From Druceiella hillmani (Eukaryota; Arthropoda; Insecta; Lepidoptera; Hepialidae): a stretch of DNA of 64,000 nt. Shown one piece after another: positions 12,608 to 23,879 of the stretch. The DNA is taken from positions 3,472,501 through 3,536,500 of the forward strand of contig JAYKKI010000088.1 in assembly GCA_039881145.1 (NCBI GenBank). Direction: 5' to 3'. A program made the translations under genes and the position numbers. The notes beneath the pieces were generated by a model that did not search any database, was not told the DNA's origin, and saw only the letters and a program-made list of their open reading frames with translations. Every line of letters begins with the position of its first letter. The stretch's first letter is position 1.

Positions 12608-13551
12608 ATTGCGCGCCAGAAATTCTGCACCTGCCCTAGCTTCTTCATCAACTGATTTTTATTCCAATGTAACCATGTCACGTAATAGTTAATCGACCAT
12701 AATATTAATTCTTGGGTGGCATGTGACTAATGGACCATGGTAATCATCTGATCAAAACAAAACTTGGATTGATAACAAGTTATTCTAATAACATATCACG
12801 TATGGTACCCATATATGTATATGTCATGTCACATTTTAAATTTTTTGCTACTCGTTGCTACCCATATTCCATTACCATAGTTATTTTAATCTTTAAGTGT
12901 TAATAAATTGAAAACTGTTTATGGAAAGCCAAAATTAATTTATATTATTTTGCCAAAAATGTAAAGTTTATAAAAATAAATCAACCAAATAATTTCAATA
13001 AGTCCCTAGGTATTCTCGCAAGATGTCAACAAAATAACATTAGAAAACCTCTGTTCGGATAGTAAAATGGACCTATACGATGTAATAGAAAATTTCAATT
13101 CAATCTTTCCCATTGTTCGCTGTCCAATGTTGCAAAGTTTAGCTATAAAATAATGGTTAAACAAATTATGGTACAGGCTTTGCTCATAACTTTCCGTGAT
13201 ATTTTTGTTAATAATTACTTTTAATAAGTGATACTATCTGAAAAGATTTTGACAGAATGGATACAATTGTTTTATGGATGCAATTACTTTCGCTTATGAT
13301 ACTGGCTGCTTTTGGAAGACCACCAATAGTAACAATCAATATGTACTTCAATGAAAAAAAAATAATCGCTCAATATTTTTAACTGCATATTGTGTTGTAG
13401 TGCACAACGTAATAGTTATGTCCATTGTGTTGTTTTACGTAATGTTTACATATTTCATAATATTATATTCGTTATCACCATTTTATCATATTTCATAAAA
13501 CTTACACATTATACAAGTATTATAAACATTATACAAGTAAATAGAGCATCT
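12608..13551. other. A+T-rich non-coding stretch
   Basis: No gene, array or transposon end recognised. Confidence 0.5.
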
Positions 13552-13887
13552 TTTAAAAAACCGACTTCAAAAAAATAGGTACTGAAAAGTAAAAAGTAAT
13601 TAACTCAAAGTAAGTACCTACTTATTTGCAATAAATAACTAAGTTACTTATTTTTGAAATCGGTGCCAGCACAGGTGAGTAACTTAAACAAATTTATAAA
13701 ATTATTTTATTTATAGTGTAAATTTAGAACATAACAATTTACGTTTGTTTAAGTTACTCACCTGTGCTGGCACCGTCTTCAAAAATAAGTAACTTAGTTA
13801 TTTATTTCAAATAAGTGGGCACTTATTTTTAGTTAATTACTTTTTACTTTTCAGCACCTGTGTTTTTAGAAGTCGGTTTTTAAAAAA
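13552..13887. mobile_element. Foldback element with about 145-bp inverted arms
   Basis: The left arm (13552-13700) and right arm (about 13743-13887) are close inverted copies. Both contain 'gccagcacaggtgagtaact' in opposite orientation and both outer ends carry 'aaaaccgacttc'. About 45 bp separate the arms. The outer motif is the 'ACCGACTTCAAAAAA' end common in lepidopteran interspersed repeats, also seen at 14575-14592. A transcript would fold into a hairpin of about 145 bp. Confidence 0.85.
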
Positions 13888-14595
13888 TATTTTATTTTAG
13901 AATTTTTAGTGATTGATATATCAATATTAATCGCCACAATTATTTTCTTTCTTGAAATATTGGATAATTATTAGAGTCACGGGCAAAAGCTAGTATATAA
14001 ATAATTTCCTCCTTGTCTAAAGTTGATTATCAACAACACATAGAAATGAAGCGATAGTAGTAGCTGCCAATGGTTTGCTGTTAGCCGTTCAGGAGTTCGG
14101 TTCTCCATATCTGAAGACCAATATCAGATTTTGCAAATTAAAAACTACCACTTGAGAAGTTCCGTTCTCCATATTCGAAATCCAATATAAGATTTTGCAA
14201 AGTAATAACTAAAATAACAACTAACCAGTAACGTATATATTGATTCTCAATCGATTTACTACCACACCAGTTACATTATTCATCTTCAGAACTCATCATC
14301 ATACACTGACCTGGTCGATGATGGAGTTATTTTGCAAAGTAGAAACTACTAGTATTATCTAGAATCACGGTTGATTTACTACCATCCGACAAAGAGTTCA
14401 TCATTGTTCATCTCCAGATTTCACAATCAGATCATCATCATATTTATATGGGACCACACCTATAGCTCTCTCTTTCAAATAAAAAAAAGAATTATCAAAA
14501 TCGGTTTACTCGGTAAAGAATTATCACTGAACATACATACACATTAAAAAATTCCGACAAATTGAGAACCTCTTGCTTTTTTGAAGTCGGTTAAA
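13888..14595 (+). mobile_element. Lepidopteran interspersed repeat ending 'tttgaagtcggtt'
   Basis: Contains segments I recognise from a widespread lepidopteran repeat: 'ttcatctccagatttcacaa' (near 14408), a tatatgggaccacacctatagctc block, 'cactgaacatacatacacat' and the terminal 'ttttttgaagtcggtt' (14577-14592). An internal duplication repeats 'ccaatatcagattttgcaaa' (near 14120) as ccaatataagattttgcaaa (near 14183). Non-coding. The superfamily was not resolved by eye. Confidence 0.5.
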
Positions 14596-14654
14596 TACTG
14601 CAAGTTGATATTAAACTTGACAATAGTCAGATGGCATCTACAGGCATATACAGT

Positions 14655-14777
<123 letters not shown>

Positions 14778-15319
14778 CTTTGGTAGAAGCTGGAAAGGAG
14801 CTGTCTTAAGAATTGTACTCTCTAAAATATTTCAAATTTACAACACGTACCTGCCACATACTGTCAAACTCTCTCGGTAAACTATATTTGTAAAGAAGTG
14901 GGAAAACTCTACTGCGCCTCATAATCTATAGACCGAAAGGCCACCATAAACATGTATTGTCTTAAATTATGTATTGTCTTCCCTAGTTTTGCTGCTTATT
15001 AGGTGCAATAGAAGGGATTACAAAGGACTGAGCATCCCGAATACGGGCCAAGTAACCGCCCCATCACGATAGTTTTAAAAGATTTTAGCTAATAAGTTAA
15101 ATTTATTTTAAATACCGATGTTTTTGTAAATCTAACTAAATTTGTAAACGTCATTTTGATCATGGCAGCCAAACAGTTGACACCATTTTAATAAACATCA
15201 CATATTCAAGATTTGTGTCAAATAATTAATTTTTTTATGAGCGTCCTAATAAAATAAGTCGCTAGTGTCATAACAATCTAATAATACTTAGATATTGTTA
15301 TTTCACCTATACGACCCAA

Positions 15320-15367
15320 AACATGATCCTTGGAGCCGAATATTTATCCGGCTCCAAGGATCATGTT
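15320..15367. repeat. Perfect 19-bp hairpin
   Basis: Arms 15320-15338 (aacatgatccttggagccg) and 15349-15367 are perfectly complementary around a 10-nt loop. It lies where the 5' leader of the BEL/Pao relic would be, upstream of the gag remnant. Confidence 0.9.
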
Positions 15368-15418
15368 GACACCGGATTAATTGTGAAAATACATCGAAAC
15401 ATTCAAGTGACGTAAAGT

Positions 15419-15994
15419 TAGGGCTGCGTCAAAATTGTCGTTGAATCGATTAGTCGAATCGTAATGATCCGATCCGATTTATTAGTCAGAAAGGCAATTT
15501 TTGAATTGATCGATTCAAAAATCGCCATCCTGATTAATAAATTAATAAATAATATATATCATTCATTTTTTAATAAATTTAATCCGTAACTAAAAAAATT
15601 AAGTGCAAAAAATATATTTTTTACAAATGCCAGTTTTCTATTTTCAAGCTTTAAAGAAAAGCCACTTTGAAAGTCGTCCTGGGTTTAAATTATTTCCACT
15701 TTCACATAAAGTCAATTTTGCTGATGAGGAGAGACGCTCAGATTGTACGGATGGACAACATAATGATGTTTATGTGTGATGGATGAACATGATGGTGTTT
15801 TATAAAATAAACAACGATGTTAGATTATATTTTGACCGACCGCCAAATCATATGTGTCTTTGTCATACGATCTTTAGTACCATTGAATCAATACTTAAGA
15901 AAATGTTATGATGTTTAATCTATCCAAAAAATCGATTAATCGTATGCCTCTGAATCGATCTTCGATTAAATCGTATCGAATTGGCGCATCGCTA
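15419..15994. mobile_element. hAT-type MITE with 8-bp target duplication
   Basis: The element begins 'tagggctgcgtcaaaattgt' and ends 'ggcgcatcgcta'. Read inward, both ends start TAG-g--TGCG-CAA, a hAT-like terminus, followed by related 'gaatcgatt' subterminal blocks. Flanking 8-mers CGTAAAGT (15411-15418) and CGTAAAAT (15995-16002) match at 7 of 8 positions, as expected for the 8-bp duplication made by hAT transposases. At 576 bp with no transposase frame it is non-autonomous. It is inserted in the leader of the BEL/Pao relic. Confidence 0.85.
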
Positions 15995-16059
15995 CGTAAA
16001 ATTACACAGTGTCACAGCACAAGCTGTAAAGACAATTGATTAAAAACAATATAAAAAGT

Positions 16060-16618
16060 GAAGATTTAGTATGGCGTACCTCATTTTAAACACAAAGTGC
16101 ATAAAAATCGTTAACGGGAAAGCCTTTAATTAACGAAGATATATCAATACACGGCAATGAAGAAAACCATAATAATCATACAGAAACATAATAACGTTTA
16201 AAAAATATAAGCAGTATACTAGATCAATTTGAAGAAATCTAAACAAATATGACTAACGACACTTCGACAGATTTCGATGAAATTGAAAAAAAATGTATTA
16301 TCCACAAATCAGTTATTCCCAGGATATAATAGGTAAAATGAATCCAATGCCGTCCACATCAGCACGATATATCGCAAGTTCAAATCAAATACATAATTCA
16401 AATACGATGCGACCACACCGTATAAAACTGCCAAAGGTTGAGCTTGTAACCTTTGGCGGCTTTCATGAAAAATAGGTAGATTTCTATATAAAGTAGGTAG
16501 TTTGAAATGCGAGGCGGTAGGTGTAATTGAAGCATTAAAAGCATCCGAGGAAAATTATTTAGTTACATAGGAATTACTAAAAGCCCGTTTCCGTAATAAA
16601 AGCAAGCAATAACAGTAG
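16060..16618 (+). pseudogene. BEL/Pao retroelement gag remnant
   Basis: Plus-strand frames recall the N-terminal capsid-type region of BEL/Pao gag. An acidic 'DQFEEI' segment is near 16222. 'HRIKLPKVELVTFGG' lies at 16420-16465, corresponding to the usual -KLPKIEL--F-G motif. A 'LKCEAVGVIEALKASEENY' segment (about 16500-16558) corresponds to the LKG-A---I--L----NY motif, followed by 'ELLKARF'. Stops and frame changes interrupt it. The zinc-knuckle part is absent. It is an old, non-functional copy; the call rests on remembered family motifs. Confidence 0.6.
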
Positions 16619-17174
16619 GGAGAAGTGGTACGAGTGCATAGTGATGATAAGTTTATATGCAAGTGATTCGAGTATATACCAGTGACAACATATACCAGTG
16701 ACAACACTACATACAAGCGATAGAAATAGAGAGAAGTGATACGAGTACATAGTGGCGATACGTTTACATACAAGTGATACGATTACATACGAGTGAGAAG
16801 TGGTACGAGTACATAGTAGTAATACGTTTACATACAAGTTATACAAGTACATATGAATAATAACAGTACATACGAGCGATAGAAGTAGAGAGAATTGGTA
16901 CGAGTACATAGTGGTGATAAGTTTATAAGCAAGTGATTCGAGTATATACCAGTGACAACAGTACATACAAGCGATAGAAATAGAGAGAAGTGGTACGAGT
17001 ACATAGTGGTAATACGTTTACATACAAGTTATACGAGTACATATGAATAATAACAGTACATACGAGCGATAGAAGTAGAGAGAATTGGTACGAGTACATA
17101 GTGGTGATACGTTTACATAAAAGTGATAAGAGTACATACGAGTGATAACAATACATACAAGCCATAGAAGTAGA
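16619..17174. repeat. 95-bp minisatellite inside the BEL/Pao relic
   Basis: About six tandem units of roughly 95 bp (the first and second irregular), each beginning near 'gtggtacgagtacatagtgg' and ending at 'gatagaagtag'. The last three units start at 16890, 16985 and 17080, exactly 95 apart. The array lies directly between gag-like and late pol-like sequence, where protease and most of the reverse transcriptase should be. Long minus-strand frames here only translate the repeat. Confidence 0.9.
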
Positions 17175-18607
17175 CGAAGAACCTGCAGATGTCAATATAT
17201 TTACTGAGGATATATCTCAAACAAAAGCGTTAGGCATTCAATGGAACCGAATAAATCATATACAAGTAGAAGGATGAGACAAATCTAAAATTTACTAAAC
17301 GTCACATCTTATCAACAATTGCGCGGATTTATGATCCAATTGGTCTGATAGGCCCGGTGATAGTTTGTACCAAAATGCTTATGCAAAATTGTGGCAATAC
17401 AACGCTGGATGGGATGGTTTATTACGTGAAGACATGCGGACCTCTCGGATGAAGATTCAACAACAATTATTTTATCCTAAATAAAATCACATTTTCAAGA
17501 AAAGTTATAATAGTGAATGTTTAGCGTATTGAAATTGAAATGGATTCTATGACGCTAGTGAAAAGGCATACAGAGCGTGCATTTATGTGAGATCTATAGA
17601 CAACACCGGAGAAATATTTGCAAATCTATTGTGTTCAAAAAATCAAATTGATCCACTAAAAACAATATCATTACCTAAGTTGGGGCTATTTGGGGCATTA
17701 TTACACTCACAACTCGTAAAAACTGTCTTGATTATTCTTTGTCGAACAATTGACGAAGTTTTTTTGTAGTCTGATTCATCCATTTTTTTCATCCATTGCA
17801 TTGAGACATATGCTATCTCAGGAGAATATGGCAGACGTTCTTTTAGGTGGACAACTACCAATGAAATTTCAAAATAATAATTGCTGGAAAATAGGCCCAG
17901 AATGGCTACAACAAGATTAGGGTGAAAGGCCAAATAGTATCGTAGATGTGGAACCATTAACAGAGTTAAAACCGATAATTATGAATTAAATGCTCATCAG
18001 TCAGTAAACTTAAACGCGTTCTAGTTTATATATTGAGATTTATAAACAATACCATGAAACACCAACCTAAATCTGTCGGATACCCCACAACGAAAGAGTT
18101 AGTTTCGGCGCTAAATTGTATAGTAAAAATGATCCAACAAGAATGTTTTAAGAACGAAATTAAACAATTATCCAATATAGTAGTACATTTGCTTAAGTTT
18201 AACAGTACAATTCGAGCATTAAATCGATTTTTAGACAAAGATAGACTTATTCATGCAGGCGGCAGATTAAAGAATACAACATTTTCAGATCCTTATAAAT
18301 TCCTAATCATCCCCTTATAAATTTACATAGCGGAGTACAAGCAATCATGGAGTTTTAAGGGAAAACCGACTGGCTTCCCATAATTTATGGGAGATCTTCC
18401 AAGAAGTACAGTTACACAAACTAGACTATTTTCAAATAACGGAATCGACTATTGTGGGTCATTTCATATTAAAGAAAAAAATATAGAAACCGTCATAAAA
18501 TAAAAGTTTATACCTGTATATTTATATGTATGCAACTAAGGCGGTTCATATTGAATTAGGAACCGACATAAGCGCCGGCGTATTTATTGCTAGTTTGATG
18601 GCCTTTC
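17175..18607 (+). pseudogene. BEL/Pao retroelement pol remnant (late RT, A17-like region, integrase)
   Basis: Motifs appear in the order expected for BEL/Pao pol. 'KALGIQWN' (near 17230) marks the end of the reverse transcriptase region. Next come 'ARIYDPIGLIGP' (17315-17355), and 'NLLCSKNQIDPLKT' followed by 'LPKLGLFGALLHSQLVKTV' (17620-17730) of the peptidase-A17-like region. 'LIHAGGRLKN' (18245-18275) belongs to the integrase zinc-binding region, and 'GIDYCG' (near 18430) and 'ATKAVHIEL' (18529-18557) to the integrase core. Many stops and frame changes make it dead. Similarity stops at the right inverted arm (18597). Confidence 0.75.
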
Positions 18608-18765
18608 GGTCTATAGAGATGTTAGGCCCAGTAGAGTTTTCCCACTTCTTTACAAATATATTTTACCGAGAGAGTTTTACAGTATGTGGCAGGTACGCGG
18701 TTGTAAATTTGAAATATTTTAGAGAATACAATTTTTAAGACAGCTCCTTTCCAGCTTCAACCAAA

Positions 18766-18778
<13 letters not shown>

Positions 18779-18840
<62 letters not shown>

Positions 18841-18843
18841 TAT
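18779..18843. repeat. (TC)n-(TA)n microsatellite
   Basis: A ctctctct run followed by about 60 bp of TA. It abuts the right arm of the composite structure. Confidence 0.95.
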
Positions 18844-18844
18844 T

Positions 18845-18985
18845 AGAGGATAACTTACATGTCTGTCTATACGTCGGTCACGGCCGATTTTCTCAGAAAC
18901 TGGGTCACGTAAAAACGTGAAGTTTGGTATAGTAACACATCTTATTGACCCACATATTTCGCACTAGCTAAGTATTTTTAATTAT
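18845..18985. repeat. Dispersed repeat fragment (copy also at 51735-51860)
   Basis: Shares the order 'tctgtct ... gtcac ... cgattttctcagaaact ... cacatatttcgcactagct' with 51745-51855 on the same strand. It is a lepidopteran-style interspersed repeat of unknown class. Confidence 0.5.
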
Positions 18986-19934
18986 CGATAATGTAATTAA
19001 AGGGTGAGAGTGAGGTAAATAAAATACAAATTAATATAACTGATAACCTTGAAATATTCTAATTATAAAAAACTCAAGTATAAAAAGGATTATAATTTAA
19101 TTAGTGTTGTGATAACATTATAAGGTTTCATTATATTTCAACTTGGCAAAATTTTTATTTTTTTCTCAGTTGTTCAATAAAAATGTATTTAATAGTTGCG
19201 AAAACACCTGACAAATCGTAAGTTGAGAAGACAACAAATAATTTAATACTGTGAAAGTTTCAATGTTTAATAAATTTTTTTTCACGAAGGTACTTTGGTC
19301 TTACCGGAAATAGATAATTATGAAATACGTTAAATTTGTACGTAAATTTGTTTTAGGAATTATATACGACTCCAAATTGCTCTTGGATTTATTCCTCGTT
19401 TTATACTCTAAGTTTTAATTCATATACAGGAGGAATTAAACTCAATCACGAAATAACACCATTTTATTGAGAAACTTTGCATACAATTGAGATTTTTTCT
19501 AATTTGATTAAAATTTTCGAGTCGTATTTAACTTCGTAATTATCTAGCGCCTTTATAGAGAATTTCATTCCATTTTAATGTTTATTAACCTTCAATTACA
19601 AGGACTTATTAATTTCGGTAACTATGAGTAAATTTATTTAATGTTTATTGACGTTCAATTACAAGGATGTTTATTGACGTTCAATTACAAGGACTTATTA
19701 ATTTCGGTAACTGTTTATTGACGTTCAATTACAAGGATGTTTATTGACGTTCTATTACAAGGACTTATTAATTTCGGTAACTATGAGTAAATTTATTAAA
19801 TTTAATTAATTTCGGTAACTATGAATAAATTTATTTAATAACAATACATTTTAAGGATTTATCTTAAAAGTATTTTCCTTCAGCAATTCAAAATATAGCC
19901 ATATATAATATTTAGGCGTATATTTTAACTTTGT
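18986..19934. repeat. A+T-rich stretch with local tandem duplications
   Basis: 19576-19840 holds irregular tandem copies built from 'gtttattgacgttcaattac', 'acttattaatttcggtaact' and atgagtaaatttattt. The rest has no recognisable feature. Confidence 0.7.
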
Positions 19935-20045
19935 TAATAGTCCACCTCAAGATGTTGTCATACAACAAAAAGGTGGTGGCAAATGACTTAAAAAAGTAAA
20001 AATAATACCACAGCACGTAGTTTCATTTAATTGTGAAAAAGTCAT
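19935..20045 (+). mobile_element. Penelope-like 3' fragment, diverged copy
   Basis: Contains 'ccacctcaagatgttgtcat', then a tacaac block and ggtggtggc, and later 'cacgtagtttcatttaattg', which is collinear with the better copies at 32.9, 54.0 and 58.5 kb. The ribozyme-like core is damaged here: CTGA reads CTCA and GAAA reads AAAA. Confidence 0.55.
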
Positions 20046-20799
20046 ATATTAAGCGATTTCCTTAGTAACGACGCAACCTTTAAATTTCAAGTTTCTAATT
20101 ACACAAAGTATAAATGTTCTCACAGTAATTATTAGCCAAAACTTTTTGAACTTACATAGCCTAAAATTAGCTTATGTTAACACAAACATACTTCTCCATA
20201 ATACATACGTACTTCTCCGTACGTCATTCTCCTTGCACAACTTTCTATATTAAGCGCCGGCTACCAAAACATAGTCACGTTATAATGAAGACAAAACATC
20301 TCAAATTACACGGACTCAGATAAGACGAGAGGCACACGCGGAGAGGCGGCTAGCAGGAAATGTATTATATTACAAACGCACAGCATTCTACAATAAGTGT
20401 AAATCATCAAAATATATGCTAACTGTATATATAAAGCTCGTATGTCCGTAAAGTATGCAGAACGTGTTCAACCTAGTTGTCACATGAATACTGATCTCAC
20501 CGCTGCAAAGTCTGGTAAGCAGTGATGACGTAATCACATTACACTTTCGAGATTGTGGCATGAAGACCTTGTTTTCGTGGGATACGGTATGGAGGGGTAA
20601 TCAACCTTTATGTTCACATTGGAAACTTTTAATCTCCCACTGGAGCTTATTTGCTTACACGAATCGTGATTCAGAAAGTGCCACTTACAAGTTTACCCAA
20701 AGCATTAAAATTACTATAAGATCAAATGATCATAAAATGTAGTTCAAACAATAACGAATAATACAGCATTCTGACTAGTGATCAGCCCTGAACCACTAA
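20046..20799. other. Non-coding stretch, partly GC-richer
   Basis: 20230-20360 is somewhat GC-richer with no internal repeats. I recognise no gene, promoter or repeat in it. Confidence 0.4.
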
Positions 20800-21014
20800 G
20801 GCCCGTGTGCACCACACACGGTCAGGGCTATCAGTCGGACTTACTGGTAGTTAAAACTGTATTTCGTATGAATATTTTAGCGATTAGTTGGGGCACGATC
20901 AGTAAAGTAAACTCTTGATCCGACTCGACTGACATTTAATGGGAAACAGAAATACGTTTTTAACTGTCAGTAAGTCCGACTGACAGTCCTGACCATGAGT
21001 GGTGCATATGGGTG
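20800..21014. mobile_element. PIF/Harbinger-type MITE with TAA target duplication
   Basis: A 215-bp element flanked on both sides by TAA (20797-20799 and 21015-21017), the 3-bp duplication typical of PIF/Harbinger. Inverted ends of about 60 bp share 'cagtcggacttactg' and 'tgcaccac' in opposite orientation. The termini read ggcccgtgtgcaccac and, complementary, cacccatatgcaccac. There is no coding capacity. A Harbinger transposase relic at 41.4-42.8 kb shows such enzymes were in this genome, but its own ends were not matched to this MITE. Confidence 0.8.
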
Positions 21015-21550
21015 TAAGCAATGCTATAACAACATTCCTGAAGCGATAAATGCAGCAGAAAAATATATCCAGCCTGGGCGCATCCAAAATACTGTATTTA
21101 ATAATGTAAATACAGGAAAGGCAGATTAGATATAGAGAAAAGCAGGCAAAAGATACCACAATCAGGATGATAGATGCAACGAAATTAATAACAGATTTTA
21201 TTTTTGTCCCTAGTGCCCAAATAGGAATATAATAAAAGATAAGAGGGTGTCAGTTACTTCACAGTAACCATAATCTGATACACCATAATACCTCATTATC
21301 TGGTGGTAAATTAGATTGCTAACTGTTTTCATACCCACATTTTAGAACGGAGAACGGGTTGATCTTTAAGTGATAGTTAAATTATAGTTTTATATAAAAA
21401 AAAATAATTGTGAAATCTCTCATTTATATCAGCATCAAGATGATCGTGGACTTATCAAGTGTAACATGATCGTTTCATGGTATATACTAATAATGTTATC
21501 ACTATATCGTATATTGTTACAATAAAATTTATAGCAAACTGTATAAGTAT
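21015..21550. other. A+T-rich non-coding stretch
   Basis: Nothing recognised apart from the flanking elements. Confidence 0.45.
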
Positions 21551-21710
21551 TGTCGTCGTCGTGATGTGTTGGGTTGATCACAAGGCATACGGCCTGTGAT
21601 GACGCGGAGCACCGCAGAGACCCGGGTTCGAGTCCCGGCCGTTCGTCAAGCGGGGCGGGACGGGTGCTATAGTTGGCTGTAAGAGATTGCTCTCGTAGCA
21701 ATAAAGCCGC

Positions 21711-21764
<54 letters not shown>
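21551..21764 (+). mobile_element. tRNA-derived SINE, copy 2, with (TA)n tail
   Basis: The best-preserved copy. 'tgttgggttgatcacaaggc' forms the A-box region and GGTTCGAGTCC (21625-21635) the B box. The tail has 'ggctgtaagagattgctctc' then gtagcaataaagccgc, and runs straight into a TA microsatellite (21713-21764). Compared with copies 1, 3 and 4, both promoter boxes are intact. Confidence 0.88.
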
Positions 21765-21767
<3 letters not shown>

Positions 21768-22305
21768 ATTAGATACATTAAAGTAGGTAAATGAATAGTT
21801 GATATTGTGATAACTATAAATTAAAATTAAAAAAAAACCTAAATATAACTATGTGCACAGAGATCTTTTGTTTTAGAAACATCACGAATTCAAATTAACC
21901 CCAAATTTCACGTCCAGTCGCAAATGGGGCACAGGAGATGAACTAGACTTCATAATACCGGTCAGATCGGTCAAAAATGGTACCGATTCTCAACTCTGCT
22001 GGCAAATTCACTTTTTTTGATATAATTATTCATTTACGAAGTGAAATGTCTTATCGTGTTTTTCCTTTTAACTGATCACAGACACTCCGACAAAAAAGTT
22101 GAATAAAACATTCAATGCAAAAACTCATCCCTCTGTCTCTTATCCATTCTCCATCACCGACCCTTTAAGTACAATATTTTATCATATAATTTCTTCAAGG
22201 ACCTTTCTGCCATTTTATCTGATCCCATTAGTTACAAACAAACTATTCAAATGCTGTATTTATATACTATACTTACCAATCTAAGTAACAAAAAATCTTC
22301 TGTAG
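21765..22305. other. A+T-rich non-coding stretch
   Basis: Nothing recognised. Confidence 0.45.
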
Positions 22306-22407
22306 GTGCGCGCGCACACGCGCAAGCGCACACGCGCACGCGCAAACGCACACACGCACACACGCACACACGCACGCACGCACGCAAGCACGCACGCACG
22401 CACGCAT
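22306..22407. repeat. Alternating purine-pyrimidine (CG/CA) tract
   Basis: About 100 bp of strictly alternating GC/AC dinucleotides (gcgcgcgcacacgcgcaagc and onward to the cgcacgcacgcacgc end). This composition favours left-handed Z-DNA. It sits in otherwise A+T-rich surroundings, so the contrast is sharp. Frames through it encode only His/Thr/Arg/Ala repeats. Confidence 0.92.
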
Positions 22408-22607
22408 ACTTATTTATATTTATTTATTTCATTTTGTCACAGCGTGCGATGTCGGCTCATAATCCCAAAGCCACAAGAATGTGTTCTTTTTATAGATACC
22501 CGGTGCATCGTATATAATAGCATCGATGATTCATTTCCATGCATAAACTGTACTATCGTTATGGGAAAAAAATCATTAGAGATACAATAGGTTTCTCCAA
22601 TCGGTCA

Positions 22608-22925
22608 TGTGTGTGGTATTCGTCCTTATTTGTTTTTCTAGCACGCGCGTAATGTTTTGTTTTTCTAGCACGCGCGTAATGTTTTATTTTTCTAGCACGC
22701 GCGTAATGTGGTATTGTTTTGTTATTCTAGCACGCGCGTAATGTTTTGTTTTGTTTTTCTAGCACGTTTATTGTTTTGTTTTTCTAGCACGCGCGTAATG
22801 TTTTGTTTTTCTAGCACGCGCGTAATGTTTTGTTTTTGTAGCACGCGCGTAATGTGGTATTCGTCCTTATTTGTTTTTCTAGCACGCGCGTAATGTTTTG
22901 TTTTTCTAGCACGCGCGTAATGTTT
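22608..22925. repeat. About 28-bp minisatellite containing CACGCGCGTA
   Basis: About ten copies of a unit with core 'tttttctagcacgcgcgtaa' followed by tgttttg. Longer variants include a 'tgtggtattcgtccttattt' insert, present near 22612 and again near 22852, so larger blocks were also copied. One copy lost its gcgcgtaa part (near 22765). Confidence 0.9.
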
Positions 22926-23879
22926 TTATAGAGTTATGATACATATCAGTTTATGATGTAGACCTATTTAGATACTGATGCTATTCCAATGCTGTTAATG
23001 ATCTAAATTAACTTTTTTATCTAATTGGATACCCTCAAATCAAATCTGTGAATCACGTCTGACAAGTCTCAGAACATCATCATTTGTTATCTGAGACTAT
23101 TTCCAAAAAAAGAATCTAAATATTGAATGGCAACCCCAAGTATATAATACCAATTTTTTAAATCGTGTTTATATTAATTTATGTAAAATGTTTACTGATG
23201 TATTTTTATATTTAAACAATTTAATATACTTTGATAAGAGTTTTATTGATGTTCACAGATAAAATTGCTAAATAATAATAAATATCCTAAATAAACAAAC
23301 TAGAATTGCAAACACAGAAATTCCAATATTTTCTGATAATAGAAAGTTTTCTTTTATATTCAATACTTAATATTTTAAAATTGAAAGATTTTTTTTCCTT
23401 TTTGTGGATTAAGGATAGACAGAAAAGATAAACTTAGGGGTGAACTTAAAAAAATAGGTATGACGACTTATAGAACTATTTTATAGAGTAGAGGTTTTAG
23501 GATTAGTGATACTGTAGAAATTAGACTAATTAGACATTAAGAGATTTATTGAAAACTTTTGAAAACAAATTCAATGAAGAATTCCAGACATTGCGATTCA
23601 TTTTATATAATAATTTCGTAGCTTCTAGAGAGAATAACTTTTCGCAAAAAATAGTCATGTGTTTTAAAAAAGAGGAGATCGAGAAAAAGAAGGTTTTTGG
23701 AGAGTGATTCTAGATCACTAACAGATAAGTCAAAAGAAATGGTTAGAGCAATGCCTTTATTAGAGCAATCTTTAAAAATAGAAGTAGGAATAAGCAAATG
23801 GGATCGATCACAGAGGTATGTGCTGGGTCCTAACCCGGTTGTTTTTTTTTTCTAATAATATAAATAATATATTTGTTAT
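22926..23879. other. A+T-rich stretch, no gene supported
   Basis: A charged plus-strand frame around 23530-23700 (Glu/Lys/Asn-rich) vaguely suggests a retroelement gag, but I cannot name a motif. Nothing is called. Confidence 0.35.

Noticed and set aside
16555..17195. Minus-strand frames of 72-129 codons
   Set aside because: They translate the 95-bp minisatellite; similar peptides recur in different frames.
22251..22893. Frames rich in His/Arg/Thr or in repeated 'FLARVMFC'-like peptides
   Set aside because: Products of the CG/CA tract and the 28-bp minisatellite.
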